Shown: one piece after another, positions 27,127 to 36,873 of the stretch | Position numbering within the stretch: the stretch's first letter is position 1 | Layout of the letters: every line of letters begins with the position of its first letter | Notes under the pieces: generated by a model | Databases searched by the model: none | What the model was told of the DNA's origin: nothing | The model's input: the letters and a program-made list of their open reading frames with translations, nothing else | DNA from: Rhodospirillaceae bacterium | GTDB lineage: Bacteria; Pseudomonadota; Alphaproteobacteria; UBA6615 | Assembly: GCA_002713365.1 (NCBI GenBank) | Contig: PASR01000008.1 | Location: 396,363 to 460,362 of the forward strand | DNA: 64,000 bases | Direction of reading: 5' to 3' | Made by a program: the position numbers and the translations under genes

Positions 27127-27795
27127 TTAATTTTCTGTATCACCATTATCAGACTTTACTTCTAAATCTTTTGCGACCCCAACTCTAGCTGGCCTAAGTA
27201 AACGGTCATGCAAACTGTAGCCCGGCTGCACCACCTGAGCGACAGTACCGTTAGAAAACCCACTATCAGGCACTTCATACATTGCCTCATGAAAATTTGG
27301 ATCAAACGGCTCTCCTGTTGGATCAATACGATTAATATTGTTAGATTCAAGGGCCTTAACTAGTTCTCTCTCAACCGCCTCTACCCCACCTAACAAAGTC
27401 TGCAATAAACCTTCACCATCACGTTGATCTTCAGGCACAGCCTGTAAAGCGCGTGAAAGGTCGTCGGCAACGGTAAGTATGGAACGAGCTAAGTTTGCCA
27501 CTCCATATTTATGGGCCTCAGCTAAGTGTCGTTCGCTTCTCTTGCGAACATTTTCAGCTTCCGCCATAAAGCGTAATAATTGATCTTTTAAATCAGCAAT
27601 TTCTTTTTCCATTTTAGAAATTTTTGATTCTGTGTCTACGGGCTCAAGAGAGATTGCTTCAGATTCTATGCTGGTTTTAGTCTGATCTTGCTCTGCTTCA
27701 GCATCTAAAATAACATTATCAGTACCATTTTCTGACATAGTATTAGAAGACGTCGATTCTTCAGTATTTTCATCTTCATTGTCTTGAGTGCTCAT
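27127..27795 (-). CDS. grpE: GrpE nucleotide exchange factor
   Basis: Releases ADP from DnaK. The 222-residue protein has an acidic disordered N-terminus (about 55 residues), then a long coiled coil (KEIADLKDQLLRFMAEAENVRKR). The C-terminal beta domain ends with the family signature around VAQVVQPGYSLHDRLLRPARVGVA. Lies 50 bp downstream of hrcA and upstream of dnaK with a 281-bp gap that holds a promoter candidate. Confidence 0.96.
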   Translation of the reverse strand: MSTQDNEDENTEESTSSNTMSENGTDNVILDAEAEQDQTKTSIESEAISLEPVDTESKISKMEKEIADLKDQLLRFMAEAENVRKRSERHLAEAHKYGVANLARSILTVADDLSRALQAVPEDQRDGEGLLQTLLGGVEAVERELVKALESNNINRIDPTGEPFDPNFHEAMYEVPDSGFSNGTVAQVVQPGYSLHDRLLRPARVGVAKDLEVKSDNGDTEN

Positions 27796-27845
27796 TTACT
27801 TTTACTACCTCTAACAATTAAAAGCCCGGCTGCGGGGCCAATTCA

Positions 27846-28889
27846 TCAGCCTATCAACCGACCAATTACCTTTGCAGTATAATCAACGACCGGAATAACT
27901 CTTGCATAATTTAACCTTGTAGGACCTATAACTCCAATAGCTCCAACTATCTGTTCTTTACTATTGGTATATGGTGCAACTACCACAGAACAACCAGTAA
28001 GGTTAAATAATTCATCTTCTGCTCCTATAAAAATTTGAACCCCTTCGCCACCACGGGTTGCATCGAGCAACCATGACCATGATTCTTTTGTCTCAAGGGC
28101 TCCGTATAAAGCACGAACCCTTTCTAGATCTTCGACTGCCTGTACATCATCAAGCAATCGTTCTGTACCACTAACAATAAGGACTGCACCAGAGCCTTCA
28201 CCGGCACTTGTAGCCATTCCAGCTTCGACAAGCCGCTGTGTTAAAATATCAAGCTCCTGTCTATGAGCTGATAGCTCTGACGCAATTTGATTCTGCCCCT
28301 CTTCTAGAGTCTTACCCACCATACGAGCTGAAAGAAAATTAGTCGCTTCTACTATCGTTGAGGCCGGCATACCAACTGGTATATCAATAACCCGATTTTC
28401 AACAGCACCATCGTCTGTAACTAATATTACCAATGCACGGTCCGGGCCTAAAGCAACAAATTCAATGTGCTTGAGACGAACGTCTGCCTTTGGTACAACG
28501 ACTAAACTAGCATAATTACTAAGACCCGATAAAACACGGCTCGCCTCTTCGAGTGTTTTTTGAGAATTTCGACCCTGTGCAGCACACTGTGATTCTATAG
28601 AAGATCTCTCATCTTCGGTTAGTCGTCCAACTTCCAACAAGCCATCAACAAAAAATCTTAGCCCGGCTTCAGTTGGCAACCTCCCAGAGGAGACATGCGG
28701 TGAATAGAGTAAACCTGCATCTTGTAAATCTGACATAACATTTCGAACAGTAGCGGGCGATAACTCAAGCCCTAATTGCTTAGATAGCGTATGAGAACCA
28801 ACAGCTTCTCCTGTTTCCAAGTAGGCATCTATAATTTTCCTTAGAATTTCTCGACTGCGACTGTTTAGGTCTGGAATTATACGGCTCAT
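27846..28889 (-). CDS. hrcA: HrcA, heat-inducible transcription repressor
   Basis: A 347-residue repressor of the CIRCE regulon. An N-terminal winged helix includes SREILRKIIDAYLETGEAVGS and SPATVRNVMSDL. The central GAF-like dimerisation region and the C-terminal VIGPTRLNYARVIPVVDYTA signature follow. It is the first gene of hrcA-grpE. No CIRCE inverted repeat (TTAGCACTC-N9-GAGTGCTAA) is seen in the 201-bp gap upstream or elsewhere near the cluster, so its targets, probably groESL, are likely outside the window. Confidence 0.96.
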   Translation of the reverse strand: MSRIIPDLNSRSREILRKIIDAYLETGEAVGSHTLSKQLGLELSPATVRNVMSDLQDAGLLYSPHVSSGRLPTEAGLRFFVDGLLEVGRLTEDERSSIESQCAAQGRNSQKTLEEASRVLSGLSNYASLVVVPKADVRLKHIEFVALGPDRALVILVTDDGAVENRVIDIPVGMPASTIVEATNFLSARMVGKTLEEGQNQIASELSAHRQELDILTQRLVEAGMATSAGEGSGAVLIVSGTERLLDDVQAVEDLERVRALYGALETKESWSWLLDATRGGEGVQIFIGAEDELFNLTGCSVVVAPYTNSKEQIVGAIGVIGPTRLNYARVIPVVDYTAKVIGRLIG

Positions 28890-29090
28890 TACAAATTACC
28901 TAATTAGGGTATTTAATAATTATTGTTTATTATAGATAACTATTTACTTAAGGCCTGCAATGCCGCTAATCAAGATACACATACAACCAAATACCTTCAC
29001 TTGCATATGCTGGGCGCACTACTTCACAATAGTTAGATGTCATAAAAAGCTCTATAGAATAAAAGATTCGTATAAACACAGGACAACTCA

Positions 29091-29822
29091 ATGAATAAAA
29101 GCTTCAAACGCCCTTCTGGTCGCCAGCCAAATGAAATGCGAAAAATTATCCTTAAAACTAATGCCTCTAAATACGCAGAAGGGTCTTGTCTTGCCCAATT
29201 TGGTAATACTCATGTCCTTTGTGCAGCTACTATAGAAGAAAGGGTTCCTCCATGGATGCGCGGCAGTGGGTCTGGCTGGATTACCGCTGAATACGGCATG
29301 CTACCGCGCTCAACTCACACCCGAACTGCAAGAGAAGCAGCCAGGGGAAAACAATCCGGTCGAACGCAGGAAATCCAAAGGCTGATTGGTAGAAGCCTGC
29401 GAGCAGCAACGGATATGCAAGTCTTGGGGGAAAGACAAATACGCATAGACTGCGATGTTATACAAGCCGACGGGGGGACAAGAACCGCGGCAATTACTGG
29501 CTCCTACGTTGCTCTTCATCAAGCCTGTGAAAAGCTTTTACGCGCCGGAGAAATAAATTCTTTACCTATAAATGATATGGTTGCTGCAGTTTCATGTGGC
29601 CTTTATGAAGGCAGGGCCGTATTAGATTTAGACTATAACGAAGACTCCAATGCTCAAGCTGATGCTAATTTTGTATTTACTGATCGGGGCCGCATTATCG
29701 AGGTACAAGGTACCGCGGAAGATAAACCCTTCACGCGTGCACAATTCATAAGTTTACTGGCATTAGCCAGGGAGGGAACAAAACACCTAACTAATATTCA
29801 ACGTGCCGTTCTTAAAGTTTAA
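29091..29822 (+). CDS. rph: RNase PH
   Basis: Phosphorolytic 3'-5' exoribonuclease that trims tRNA precursors. The 243 residues include N-terminal [46 protein letters not shown] and the phosphate-binding region around [18 protein letters not shown], all diagnostic. Divergent from hrcA, the usual alphaproteobacterial pairing, and followed 35 bp later by rdgB. Confidence 0.97.
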   Translation: MNKSFKRPSGRQPNEMRKIILKTNASKYAEGSCLAQFGNTHVLCAATIEERVPPWMRGSGSGWITAEYGMLPRSTHTRTAREAARGKQSGRTQEIQRLIGRSLRAATDMQVLGERQIRIDCDVIQADGGTRTAAITGSYVALHQACEKLLRAGEINSLPINDMVAAVSCGLYEGRAVLDLDYNEDSNAQADANFVFTDRGRIIEVQGTAEDKPFTRAQFISLLALAREGTKHLTNIQRAVLKV

Positions 29823-29857
29823 TTGAGCTTTGATCAAAATAAGGTAGAATTATTATT

Positions 29858-30472
29858 ATGGGTCGAAAGTTTATTTATGATCAACTAGTAATAGCTAGCC
29901 ATAATTTAGGGAAAATAGATGAGATTACTGAGCTTATGGCTCCTCTAGGCATAACCGTTAGAAACTCTGTAGAGCTTCAACTTCCTGAACCCATTGAAGA
30001 TGGTTTAACCTTTACAGAAAACGCCACTATAAAAGCAATATCTGCATCTAATAATACTGGTCTTCCAGCACTTTCAGACGATAGTGGGCTTTCTATAAAT
30101 GCCCTTTCCGGAGCACCCGGGATATACTCAGCCAGATGGGCGGAAACAAATAATGGCAGGGATTTTAACGTTGCAATGGAAAGAATCCATAATGAACTAA
30201 TTAAGCACGATGACCTTACTGCACAGTTTACTTGTGCTCTAGCACTGAGCTGGCCAGATGGCCACATAGAAACTTTCGAAGGTATTCTAAATGGAAAAAT
30301 TATATGGCCCCCAAGAGGAACGAAAGGGTTTGGGTACGACCCAATTTTTCAAAAATTAGGAGATTCGCGGACATTTGGGGAAATTGAGCCAATGGAAAAA
30401 CAAAATATATCACATAGGGCTATTGCTTTTAATAAAATGCTTGAGAGCTGTTTTCTGCAAAAAGATGATTAA
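29858..30472 (+). CDS. rdgB: RdgB/HAM1 family XTP/dITP pyrophosphatase
   Basis: Hydrolyses non-canonical purine NTPs. The 204-residue protein has the N-terminal IASHNLGKIDEI loop, FTENATIKA, LSDDSGLSINALSGAPGIYSAR and the C-terminal GFGYDPIFQ and SHRAIAF motifs. The substrate and metal ligands are all present. The last 8 bp overlap the hemW start, and rph-rdgB-hemW is a conserved alphaproteobacterial order. Confidence 0.96.
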   Translation: MGRKFIYDQLVIASHNLGKIDEITELMAPLGITVRNSVELQLPEPIEDGLTFTENATIKAISASNNTGLPALSDDSGLSINALSGAPGIYSARWAETNNGRDFNVAMERIHNELIKHDDLTAQFTCALALSWPDGHIETFEGILNGKIIWPPRGTKGFGYDPIFQKLGDSRTFGEIEPMEKQNISHRAIAFNKMLESCFLQKDD

Positions 30473-31649
30473 TAAAATAGAAACACCGAAAACGGTGGCA
30501 ATTTATGTGCACTGGCCGTTTTGTCTTTCTCTTTGTCCGTATTGTGACTTTAATAGTCATGTTAGGGAAAATATTAACTACATGCACTGGCAATCATCAC
30601 TTATAAAAGAACTAAAACACTACGCAAAATTTACAGGTAAAAGAATCGTAAAAAGTATTTTCTTTGGTGGAGGCACTCCCTCACTAATGCCTCCGAGTAT
30701 CGTTGATAAAATTATTAACGAAATAGAAAAACTTTTTTATATAGATAAAAACATAGAAATTACGCTGGAAGCTAATCCCACGTCTGCAGAATCATATAAG
30801 TTCAAGGAATTTTCAAGGGCTGGAATAAATCGCGTTAGTCTTGGGGTCCAAGCATTAAATGATGACGCACTGAATTTTTTAGGCAGAAACCATAGTCTTT
30901 TAGAAGCAGAGAAGGCTATAGATATAATAGGCAGCACCTTCGCAAGGTACTCTTTCGATTTAATATATAATCGGCCTAACCAGTCTATTGATATGTGGGT
31001 AAGTGAGCTCCAAAAAGCTATAAAAATGGCAAAAAATCATCTATCAGTATATCAATTAACCATAGAGCCAGGAACACCTTTTTACTTATTATTGGCCCGT
31101 GGCGCTCTAAAGCTCCCCGATGAAGGTACTTCAGCATCTTTGTATGAAATAACACAAGAAGTTCTAAGTGACGTAGGTATGGACGCTTATGAAATTTCTA
31201 ATCACGCATCTTATGGTGAAGCCTGCCGCCATAATTTAGTTTATTGGCAATATGGCGACTATATAGGTATTGGTCCCGGTGCTCATGGGCGAATAACTAT
31301 AAATGGCGCTATCTACGCCACCAGACAACACCGAGCACCTGAGATCTGGCTCAGCCGGGTAGAAGAAAACGGCCATGCCACACAAACACATCAAGCACTA
31401 GACACAAATTCTATAATTAATGAAATGATAATGATGGGTCTTAGGGTTACTGAAGGAATTGATGAACAGAATTTTTTAAACCGTACCGGCATTAAATTGA
31501 AAAACGCCATTAACGGAGAAGTATCCAAACGCCTACAAGAAGGAGGTTTTATAATTCATGACAGTAATAAACTGCTAGCTACTTTCTCTGGTAGACAGCG
31601 ATTGGATTCAGTAATATCCAGTCTGTTAAATAAAGCTAATGTTTATTGA
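30465..31649 (+). CDS. hemW: HemW-like radical SAM heme chaperone
   Basis: A radical SAM protein related to HemN, thought to insert heme into respiratory proteins. From ATG 30465 the product is 394 residues. The radical SAM motif C-X3-C-X2-C is in WPFCLSLCPYCDF, followed by FFGGGTPSL, SLGVQALND and the C-terminal HemN domain. A longer in-frame reading to 30375 lies inside rdgB and is unlikely. It lacks the extra N-terminal cysteine of true HemN dehydrogenases, so HemW is preferred. The 3' end overlaps the convergent lipoprotein gene by 7 bp. Confidence 0.9.
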   Translation: MINKIETPKTVAIYVHWPFCLSLCPYCDFNSHVRENINYMHWQSSLIKELKHYAKFTGKRIVKSIFFGGGTPSLMPPSIVDKIINEIEKLFYIDKNIEITLEANPTSAESYKFKEFSRAGINRVSLGVQALNDDALNFLGRNHSLLEAEKAIDIIGSTFARYSFDLIYNRPNQSIDMWVSELQKAIKMAKNHLSVYQLTIEPGTPFYLLLARGALKLPDEGTSASLYEITQEVLSDVGMDAYEISNHASYGEACRHNLVYWQYGDYIGIGPGAHGRITINGAIYATRQHRAPEIWLSRVEENGHATQTHQALDTNSIINEMIMMGLRVTEGIDEQNFLNRTGIKLKNAINGEVSKRLQEGGFIIHDSNKLLATFSGRQRLDSVISSLLNKANVY

Positions 31650-33085
31650 TTAATGAGCTTCTTAAAAGTTACAGGAGCTGAGTCTATTTTTCGCATACCA
31701 CCATTCTCAATTTCAAATATCGCTAGACCCCTCTCAACCAATCCAGAAGAAAGCAATCGAAAAATTCCATCAACACCAGAAAAACCATTGGGATTAGTCA
31801 AAGCTTCATTAGAAAATGTCTCTAGGCCTAGTTTATTAGCCCTTAATGCATTTTGTGCCAAAAACACTACTAAAGCAGTTGAATCGTATGCTAAAGACGC
31901 CTGTTGAGTTGGCACACGTCCAAAATTTTTTCTAAATTTATCTATAAAGAACTTTCGTTTATTTATAGATGGGGCGACGAACCAAGCCCCGAGCAAGCTT
32001 GGCTCAGAATATAGGGGTTGCTCTGCCCAATTTGAAGTTCCCAAGAACTTAACTTGGGAAGGATCAATATCATAGAAAGCAAGTAGCGGTGCGATTCGTA
32101 ATACTTGTCTACCATCAGCTGGTAAAAGCAAAGCCTCAAAACCAACTTTACCGAGTGTTTCATGTTTCTCTAATTTTTGAAGAGCTCGTTTAGAAATATC
32201 ATCTTTGCGATCGGCTAAAATACGTCGCTGATATAACAATTCATTACGTCTCCTAGTGTAATTAGAAAATTTCTTTATTGTTCCGGTTAAGCTTTGGGTT
32301 TCTTCAAGATAATAAGCGGCCTCTTTTGAAAGGTTATTTTCTTTCTGTATGCTCTCCTTTAATGCCGCGACCATTCGCTTCCCATATGAATTATCGGGAG
32401 CCAAAGCCGAAAAATTATTAAGTTTTTGATTTTGAGAATATCTTATAATTCTTTTAACCTGTTCTTCTGGTGAAAACCCCATAGCAAAAACGCCATCACC
32501 AACAATTCTGCGATTATTTGAAAAAGTTAGCATTGGAATTTTATGAAGTCTGGTAACTTCGGCCGCTGCAAGTGATGTATTGGAGAATAATGGGCCAAGA
32601 ATTAGTGAGGCACCATCATCGAGAGCCGATATTGCAGCCGCTCTGGCCTGATTTTCTTTCCCCCCTGTGTCGTATAACCTCAATTCTATGCTACTACCAT
32701 TTAGATCAAATAATGCCATTTGCGATGCCGAAAGAAGGTCTTGTCCAAATAATGCTGCATTTCCCGTCATCGGTACTAGAATACCAACTATTAATTTACC
32801 TAATTCATTAATTTTGACATCAGGCTGCTTCACTAAAGGGGGTTTGTTAGATTCATCAAGCTCTGGTACTTTAGCTGGAGTTCGTATTTTTTTATGCTCT
32901 GCTATAATCGACGGTTTAGCTATAGGGCTAGGAGTAATCAAAAGCTGCTTTTTCTTATCGGGCTTTTTAATTGTTGGAATTTCTTGTTTATTAGTTGATG
33001 TTTCCGATATATCTGGATTTTCGCAACCAAATAGAAATAAGATTACTAGTGCAAGATATATAAACTGGAGTGGCTTTTGCTCCAT
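31643..33085 (-). CDS. LpoA-like lipoprotein / penicillin-binding-protein activator (periplasmic-binding fold)
   Basis: A lipoprotein with signal MEQKPLQFIYLALVILFLFG then Cys21, a polar linker to about residue 95, and a Peripla_BP_6 domain beginning IVGILVPMTGNAALFGQDLL. The domain resembles the C-terminal half of E. coli LpoA (YraM), and like yraM it is divergent from rsmI (yraL). ATG 33085 was chosen because it starts the signal peptide directly. In-frame GTG 33112 and TTG 33133 would place the start inside rsmI sequence. LpoA activates PBP1A, but that role is inferred here, and a binding protein for a small ligand is possible. Confidence 0.78.
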   Translation of the reverse strand: MEQKPLQFIYLALVILFLFGCENPDISETSTNKQEIPTIKKPDKKKQLLITPSPIAKPSIIAEHKKIRTPAKVPELDESNKPPLVKQPDVKINELGKLIVGILVPMTGNAALFGQDLLSASQMALFDLNGSSIELRLYDTGGKENQARAAAISALDDGASLILGPLFSNTSLAAAEVTRLHKIPMLTFSNNRRIVGDGVFAMGFSPEEQVKRIIRYSQNQKLNNFSALAPDNSYGKRMVAALKESIQKENNLSKEAAYYLEETQSLTGTIKKFSNYTRRRNELLYQRRILADRKDDISKRALQKLEKHETLGKVGFEALLLPADGRQVLRIAPLLAFYDIDPSQVKFLGTSNWAEQPLYSEPSLLGAWFVAPSINKRKFFIDKFRKNFGRVPTQQASLAYDSTALVVFLAQNALRANKLGLETFSNEALTNPNGFSGVDGIFRLLSSGLVERGLAIFEIENGGMRKIDSAPVTFKKLINQ

Positions 33086-33108
33086 GTAAGTTAGGAAATT
33101 TAGAAATC

Positions 33109-34065
33109 GTGACACCTCGCCACCCCATTTCAAAAAGTTCTATTAAGGCCCGCCAGTCGAGTAAGCGGCAAAACAATCCTAACGAACCAAAAGTTTCACA
33201 ACAACCATCTCAATCTTTAATCGAACCGGGCCTATACATTATTGCCTCTCCAATTGGTAATCTCGGCGACATAACATTACGAGCAATTGAAACTCTTAAA
33301 AGCTCTAATTTAATAGCCTGTGAAGACACTCGAATTACACGTCGATTATTATCACATTATAATATTAACATACCAACAACCGCATATCATGAGCATAATG
33401 CCAATACTGCACTACCACGACTTATTAAGCGACTAAAAAATAATGAAATAGTTTCACTTATCAGTGACGCTGGAACCCCCTTGATTTCTGATCCCGGTTA
33501 TAGGTTAGTTCAAGCCGCTATAGCCGAAGACATACTGATAACCACCACCCCAGGACCAGTAGCGGCCATAGCAGCTCTTACACTTTCAGGTTTACCAACT
33601 GATAGCTTTTTCTTCGCAGGTTTTTTACCTCCGAAACAAACTGCAAAAAAGAACCGGATTTATCAGTTAGCAAACGTGCCCTCTACGTTAATTTTTTATG
33701 AATCACCTCGTAGACTCTCACAGACCTTAAAAGAAATGGCCAATATATATGGAAATCGGCCCGCTGCACTCGTAAGAGAAATAAGCAAAAAATTTGAAGA
33801 AGTGCGCAGAGGTACTATAGGGGAATTATCAAATGAATTAAATGCCTTGGGCCAGCCTCGGGGAGAGATAGTTCTACTTATTGGACCTCCAACACCAGAA
33901 AAAATAATTGATAATAGTGAAATTGATGCCGAGTTAATAAAAGCTTTGGCAGAAATGAGTTTACGAGATGCAGTGGAAAAAATATCCCTGAGCTTTGGTA
34001 TGCCTAAAAGACAAATTTATAGGCGCGCTTTGGAAATAACATCTCTTGACGAGACAGAGTTATAA
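33109..34065 (+). CDS. rsmI: RsmI, 16S rRNA 2'-O-ribose C1402 methyltransferase
   Basis: A TP-methylase-fold enzyme. The core begins GLYIIASPIGNLGDITLRA, then CEDTRITRRLL, SDAGTPLISDPGY and TPGPVAAIAAL. These are the signatures of RsmI/YraL, which methylates C1402 of 16S rRNA with SAM. The N-terminus carries a basic, low-complexity extension of about 40 residues. The start is uncertain: GTG 33109 avoids overlap with the divergent lipoprotein gene, while GTG 33070 would overlap it. Core identity is secure. Confidence 0.92.
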   Translation: MTPRHPISKSSIKARQSSKRQNNPNEPKVSQQPSQSLIEPGLYIIASPIGNLGDITLRAIETLKSSNLIACEDTRITRRLLSHYNINIPTTAYHEHNANTALPRLIKRLKNNEIVSLISDAGTPLISDPGYRLVQAAIAEDILITTTPGPVAAIAALTLSGLPTDSFFFAGFLPPKQTAKKNRIYQLANVPSTLIFYESPRRLSQTLKEMANIYGNRPAALVREISKKFEEVRRGTIGELSNELNALGQPRGEIVLLIGPPTPEKIIDNSEIDAELIKALAEMSLRDAVEKISLSFGMPKRQIYRRALEITSLDETEL

Positions 34066-34250
34066 GAGTCCTATTACCCAAGCAATATAAACTAAAATCA
34101 CTATTTATGTTGAAAATTAAAACAAAGTAATGATCAATAGATATTAAAGCCAACATAAACTAATTTATTGGAGAAAATATTGGTAACCTTCTAAAATTGT
34201 AGCCATACACCTTAGGTTTGCCTTGCACTCATTAAAATTGGATTTCAGCT

Positions 34251-34913
34251 ATGAACAGTATAATAAAAACTATAATTACCAAAAAATATATTATTAGTTT
34301 TTCCTCAGCAGTACTTCTCTCATTATTTGTTCTGTCGTCTTGCACACCAACCGGGGTTGTACTGAGCGCTGGAGCTACTGCAGGTGTGGCTGCTTATGAA
34401 GAAAGAGGTGTAAAAGGGGCGGCCAAAGATTTAAGCATTAGGGTTGAGATCAATAATAGTTGGCTAAACGCCGGACTTGAGCTCTATAACTTAGTTAGCC
34501 TGCAAGTGTATGAAGGCAGAGTACTTCTCACGGGCCACGTTCCAAACAATGATATGGCTGATCGTGCTGTACGCCTAGCATGGCAACCTAAATACGTACG
34601 GGAGGTTATCAATGAAATTCAAGTTAGAAGAGACATTGGAATAGAAACTTTTGCTAGAGACGCTCTGATTAATGCGCGTCTGGACTCCGCATTATTATTT
34701 GCAAACAATATTCAATCAATAAATTACTCAACACGTTCTGTTGCTGGAACTATCTACTTACTAGGCATAGCTAAAAACCAAGAGGAGCTTAACCTAGTTT
34801 TGCAGGTTGCAAGAAACATTCCAGATGTTAAAAATGTGATTAGTCACGTTTTACTAAATACTGACTCTCGTCGTTTGCAACAGCCATCGAAAAAGATGGG
34901 CGACAAGAGTTAA
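34251..34913 (+). CDS. BON-domain outer-membrane lipoprotein (DolP/YraP-like)
   Basis: 220 residues with a lipobox ending LSSC at about residue 31. Two BON domains follow, the first around LYNLVSLQVYEGRVLLTGHVPN and the second around INYSTRSVAGTIYLLGIAKN. This matches DolP/YraP, an outer-membrane lipoprotein needed for envelope integrity, and it lies in the same rsmI-lpoA neighbourhood as in enterobacteria. yraN and diaA, which normally lie between rsmI and yraP, are absent; the 185-bp gap upstream holds no gene. Ends 8 bp before the SirB1 gene. Confidence 0.85.
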   Translation: MNSIIKTIITKKYIISFSSAVLLSLFVLSSCTPTGVVLSAGATAGVAAYEERGVKGAAKDLSIRVEINNSWLNAGLELYNLVSLQVYEGRVLLTGHVPNNDMADRAVRLAWQPKYVREVINEIQVRRDIGIETFARDALINARLDSALLFANNIQSINYSTRSVAGTIYLLGIAKNQEELNLVLQVARNIPDVKNVISHVLLNTDSRRLQQPSKKMGDKS

Positions 34914-34921
34914 CATAAAAC

Positions 34922-35758
34922 ATGGAAAAATATTTCGATACAGGTGAAACCGCTCTTCAAAAAATTGGCAAAACCAAAGACGTAGTCATCCCTTTAGCGG
35001 AAGCAGCTCTTTTATTGGCATCTCGTGACCGACCTGACATTTCATTAGATAGGTATCGACAGCATCTATCACAAATTTCTCAAAAGGTAAGGAATGCTTA
35101 TATAGAAAAAAGACAAATAGATACAAATCAGATTAATGCGCTAAAATCGGTATTGGTATCAGAGTACGGATATTCTGGAGACACTGTTTCTTACGACTCC
35201 TTACAAAATGCAAATTTAATTCAAGTCATTGATCGTCGTAAAGGCCTTCCTATAACTCTAGGTATAATTTATATACACGCGGCCCGAGCACAGGGATGGG
35301 ATATTGATGGCTTAAATTTCCCAGGTCACTTTTTATTACGTATTGAAGATGGGGTCAAACGAACCATATTTGACCCTTTTAATGGTGGTAAGACCATTGA
35401 AATAAGTGATATGCGGGCGCTTATCAAGAAAACACTTGGAAATAACGCAGAGCTATCTGCAAAACATTATCGAGCAGCAAGCAATCGAGAGATATTAATT
35501 CGTCTGCAAAACAATAAAAAAATACGATTACTAAAATCTAGAAAAATAACCGAAGCGCTTACCGTGGTTGAAAGCATGCTCGAATTTTCTCCATCATCCC
35601 CAGAAATATGGTATGATGCAGGGATATTACATAAATATCTAGGAAATTTACAGGCCGCAATAATAGCCTTCAACCACTGTTATGATGTTTCCACATCCAT
35701 CAATCGTAAAAATCAAGTTATGCAAATTATTAATGAATTGCATAGGAATTTAAACTAA
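34922..35758 (+). CDS. SirB1-family transglutaminase-like TPR protein
   Basis: A 278-residue cytosolic protein. The N-terminal SirB1_N/transglutaminase-like domain has RRKGLPITLGIIYIHAA and LNFPGHFLLRIE, with a GHF/FDPFNGG motif. A C-terminal TPR unit includes SPEIWYDAGILHKYLGNLQA. Homologues are common next to rsmI and gshB in alphaproteobacteria, but no biochemical role is established. The Cys of active transglutaminases is not evident here, so catalysis is doubtful. Confidence 0.82.
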   Translation: MEKYFDTGETALQKIGKTKDVVIPLAEAALLLASRDRPDISLDRYRQHLSQISQKVRNAYIEKRQIDTNQINALKSVLVSEYGYSGDTVSYDSLQNANLIQVIDRRKGLPITLGIIYIHAARAQGWDIDGLNFPGHFLLRIEDGVKRTIFDPFNGGKTIEISDMRALIKKTLGNNAELSAKHYRAASNREILIRLQNNKKIRLLKSRKITEALTVVESMLEFSPSSPEIWYDAGILHKYLGNLQAAIIAFNHCYDVSTSINRKNQVMQIINELHRNLN

Positions 35759-35873
35759 ATGAGCCATCTATTTTAGTCTATATCGCTAGACGAATAACAG
35801 TTCCCCTGCAATTATAGAAAAATAAATAACTCCTGTGATCCATGTTTATTATTTTAAATTTAGGAGAAAACGT

Positions 35874-36815
35874 ATGAGTCTAGATATTGCGCTTCAAATG
35901 GACCCTATAGAGTCTATTGATATATCAGGGGATTCAACTTTCGCACTAGCTTTGGAAGCACAATCAAGAGGATATAAACTATTTCACTATCTGCCGGAAA
36001 ACTTAAGCCTCAAAGATGGCAGGGTAATAGCTCTCGCAGAACCGCTTACAGTATCCCGGCAGGACACAAGTTATTTTACTAAAGGTGACACCCAAATCAT
36101 GGACCTTTCTGAGGTTGATGTTGTTCTAATGAGGCAAGACCCACCTTTTAACATGTCGTATATAACTGCAACGCATATATTAGAACACATACATCCCAAA
36201 ACCCTGGTTGTTAATGATCCAGTATCCGTTAGAAACGCCCCAGAAAAGCTATTTGTAACGCACTTTAATGGTCTCTTACCGCCAACATTAATCACATCAA
36301 ACCATAATGAAATAAAGAAATTTCGAGAAGAACATAAAGATATAATTATAAAGCCATTATATGGAAATGGGGGAGCGGGGGTATTTCATATAAAACCTAG
36401 TGATGAAAACCTTACAACTCTTCTAGAGATATTTAAAATTCACTATGCGGAACCAATTATTGCCCAACTCTATTTACCCGAGGTGCGAAACGGAGATAAG
36501 CGAATTATCCTAGTTAACGGTAAACCCGCTGGAGCAATTAACAGAATACCAGCAGTAGGGGAAGCGCGGTCCAACATGCATGTCGGAGGGGTGCCTTTAA
36601 AAACAGAGTTAACAGCTCGTGAAAAACATATCTGTGATTCTATCGGGCCATCTCTAAAAGAGCTCGGGCTTATTTTTGTGGGTATTGATGTTATCGGTGA
36701 TTATCTGACGGAAATAAACGTAACCTCGCCAACTGGGATTCAAGAGATTGACCGTTTTGATAAAACCAACATTTCTGCACTGATATGGAACGCTATAGAA
36801 TCAAAAATAAAGTAA
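35874..36815 (+). CDS. gshB: Glutathione synthetase
   Basis: Joins gamma-glutamylcysteine and glycine with ATP. The 313 residues begin [15 protein letters not shown], and the ATP-grasp domain has [29 protein letters not shown] and [22 protein letters not shown] 35874 was chosen because AGGAG lies about 7 bp upstream and it starts with the normal family N-terminus; an in-frame reading to 35835 is not supported. Followed by a strong bidirectional terminator. Confidence 0.96.
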   Translation: MSLDIALQMDPIESIDISGDSTFALALEAQSRGYKLFHYLPENLSLKDGRVIALAEPLTVSRQDTSYFTKGDTQIMDLSEVDVVLMRQDPPFNMSYITATHILEHIHPKTLVVNDPVSVRNAPEKLFVTHFNGLLPPTLITSNHNEIKKFREEHKDIIIKPLYGNGGAGVFHIKPSDENLTTLLEIFKIHYAEPIIAQLYLPEVRNGDKRIILVNGKPAGAINRIPAVGEARSNMHVGGVPLKTELTAREKHICDSIGPSLKELGLIFVGIDVIGDYLTEINVTSPTGIQEIDRFDKTNISALIWNAIESKIK

Positions 36816-36824
36816 TAACAAAAT

Positions 36825-36852
36825 AAAAAAGCGGGCAAAAACCCGCTTTTTA
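36825..36852. terminator. Bidirectional intrinsic terminator between gshB and the VOC gene
   Basis: AAAAAGCGGG (36826-36835) and CCCGCTTTTT (36842-36851) form a 10-bp stem with a 6-base loop. The A and T flanks give a T run in both directions. It separates gshB (+) from the convergent VOC gene (-). Confidence 0.93.
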
Positions 36853-36873
36853 AATCCCCAAAAATAGCAGTCG

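Noticed and set aside
29038-29047. TGTCATAAAA upstream of rph as a Pho box
   Set aside because: Only one half-unit is present, with no second heptamer at 11-bp spacing.
26846-29090. CIRCE element near hrcA, grpE and dnaK
   Set aside because: No TTAGCACTC-N9-GAGTGCTAA repeat, perfect or near-perfect, was visible in the gaps 26846-27126, 27796-27845 or 28890-29090.
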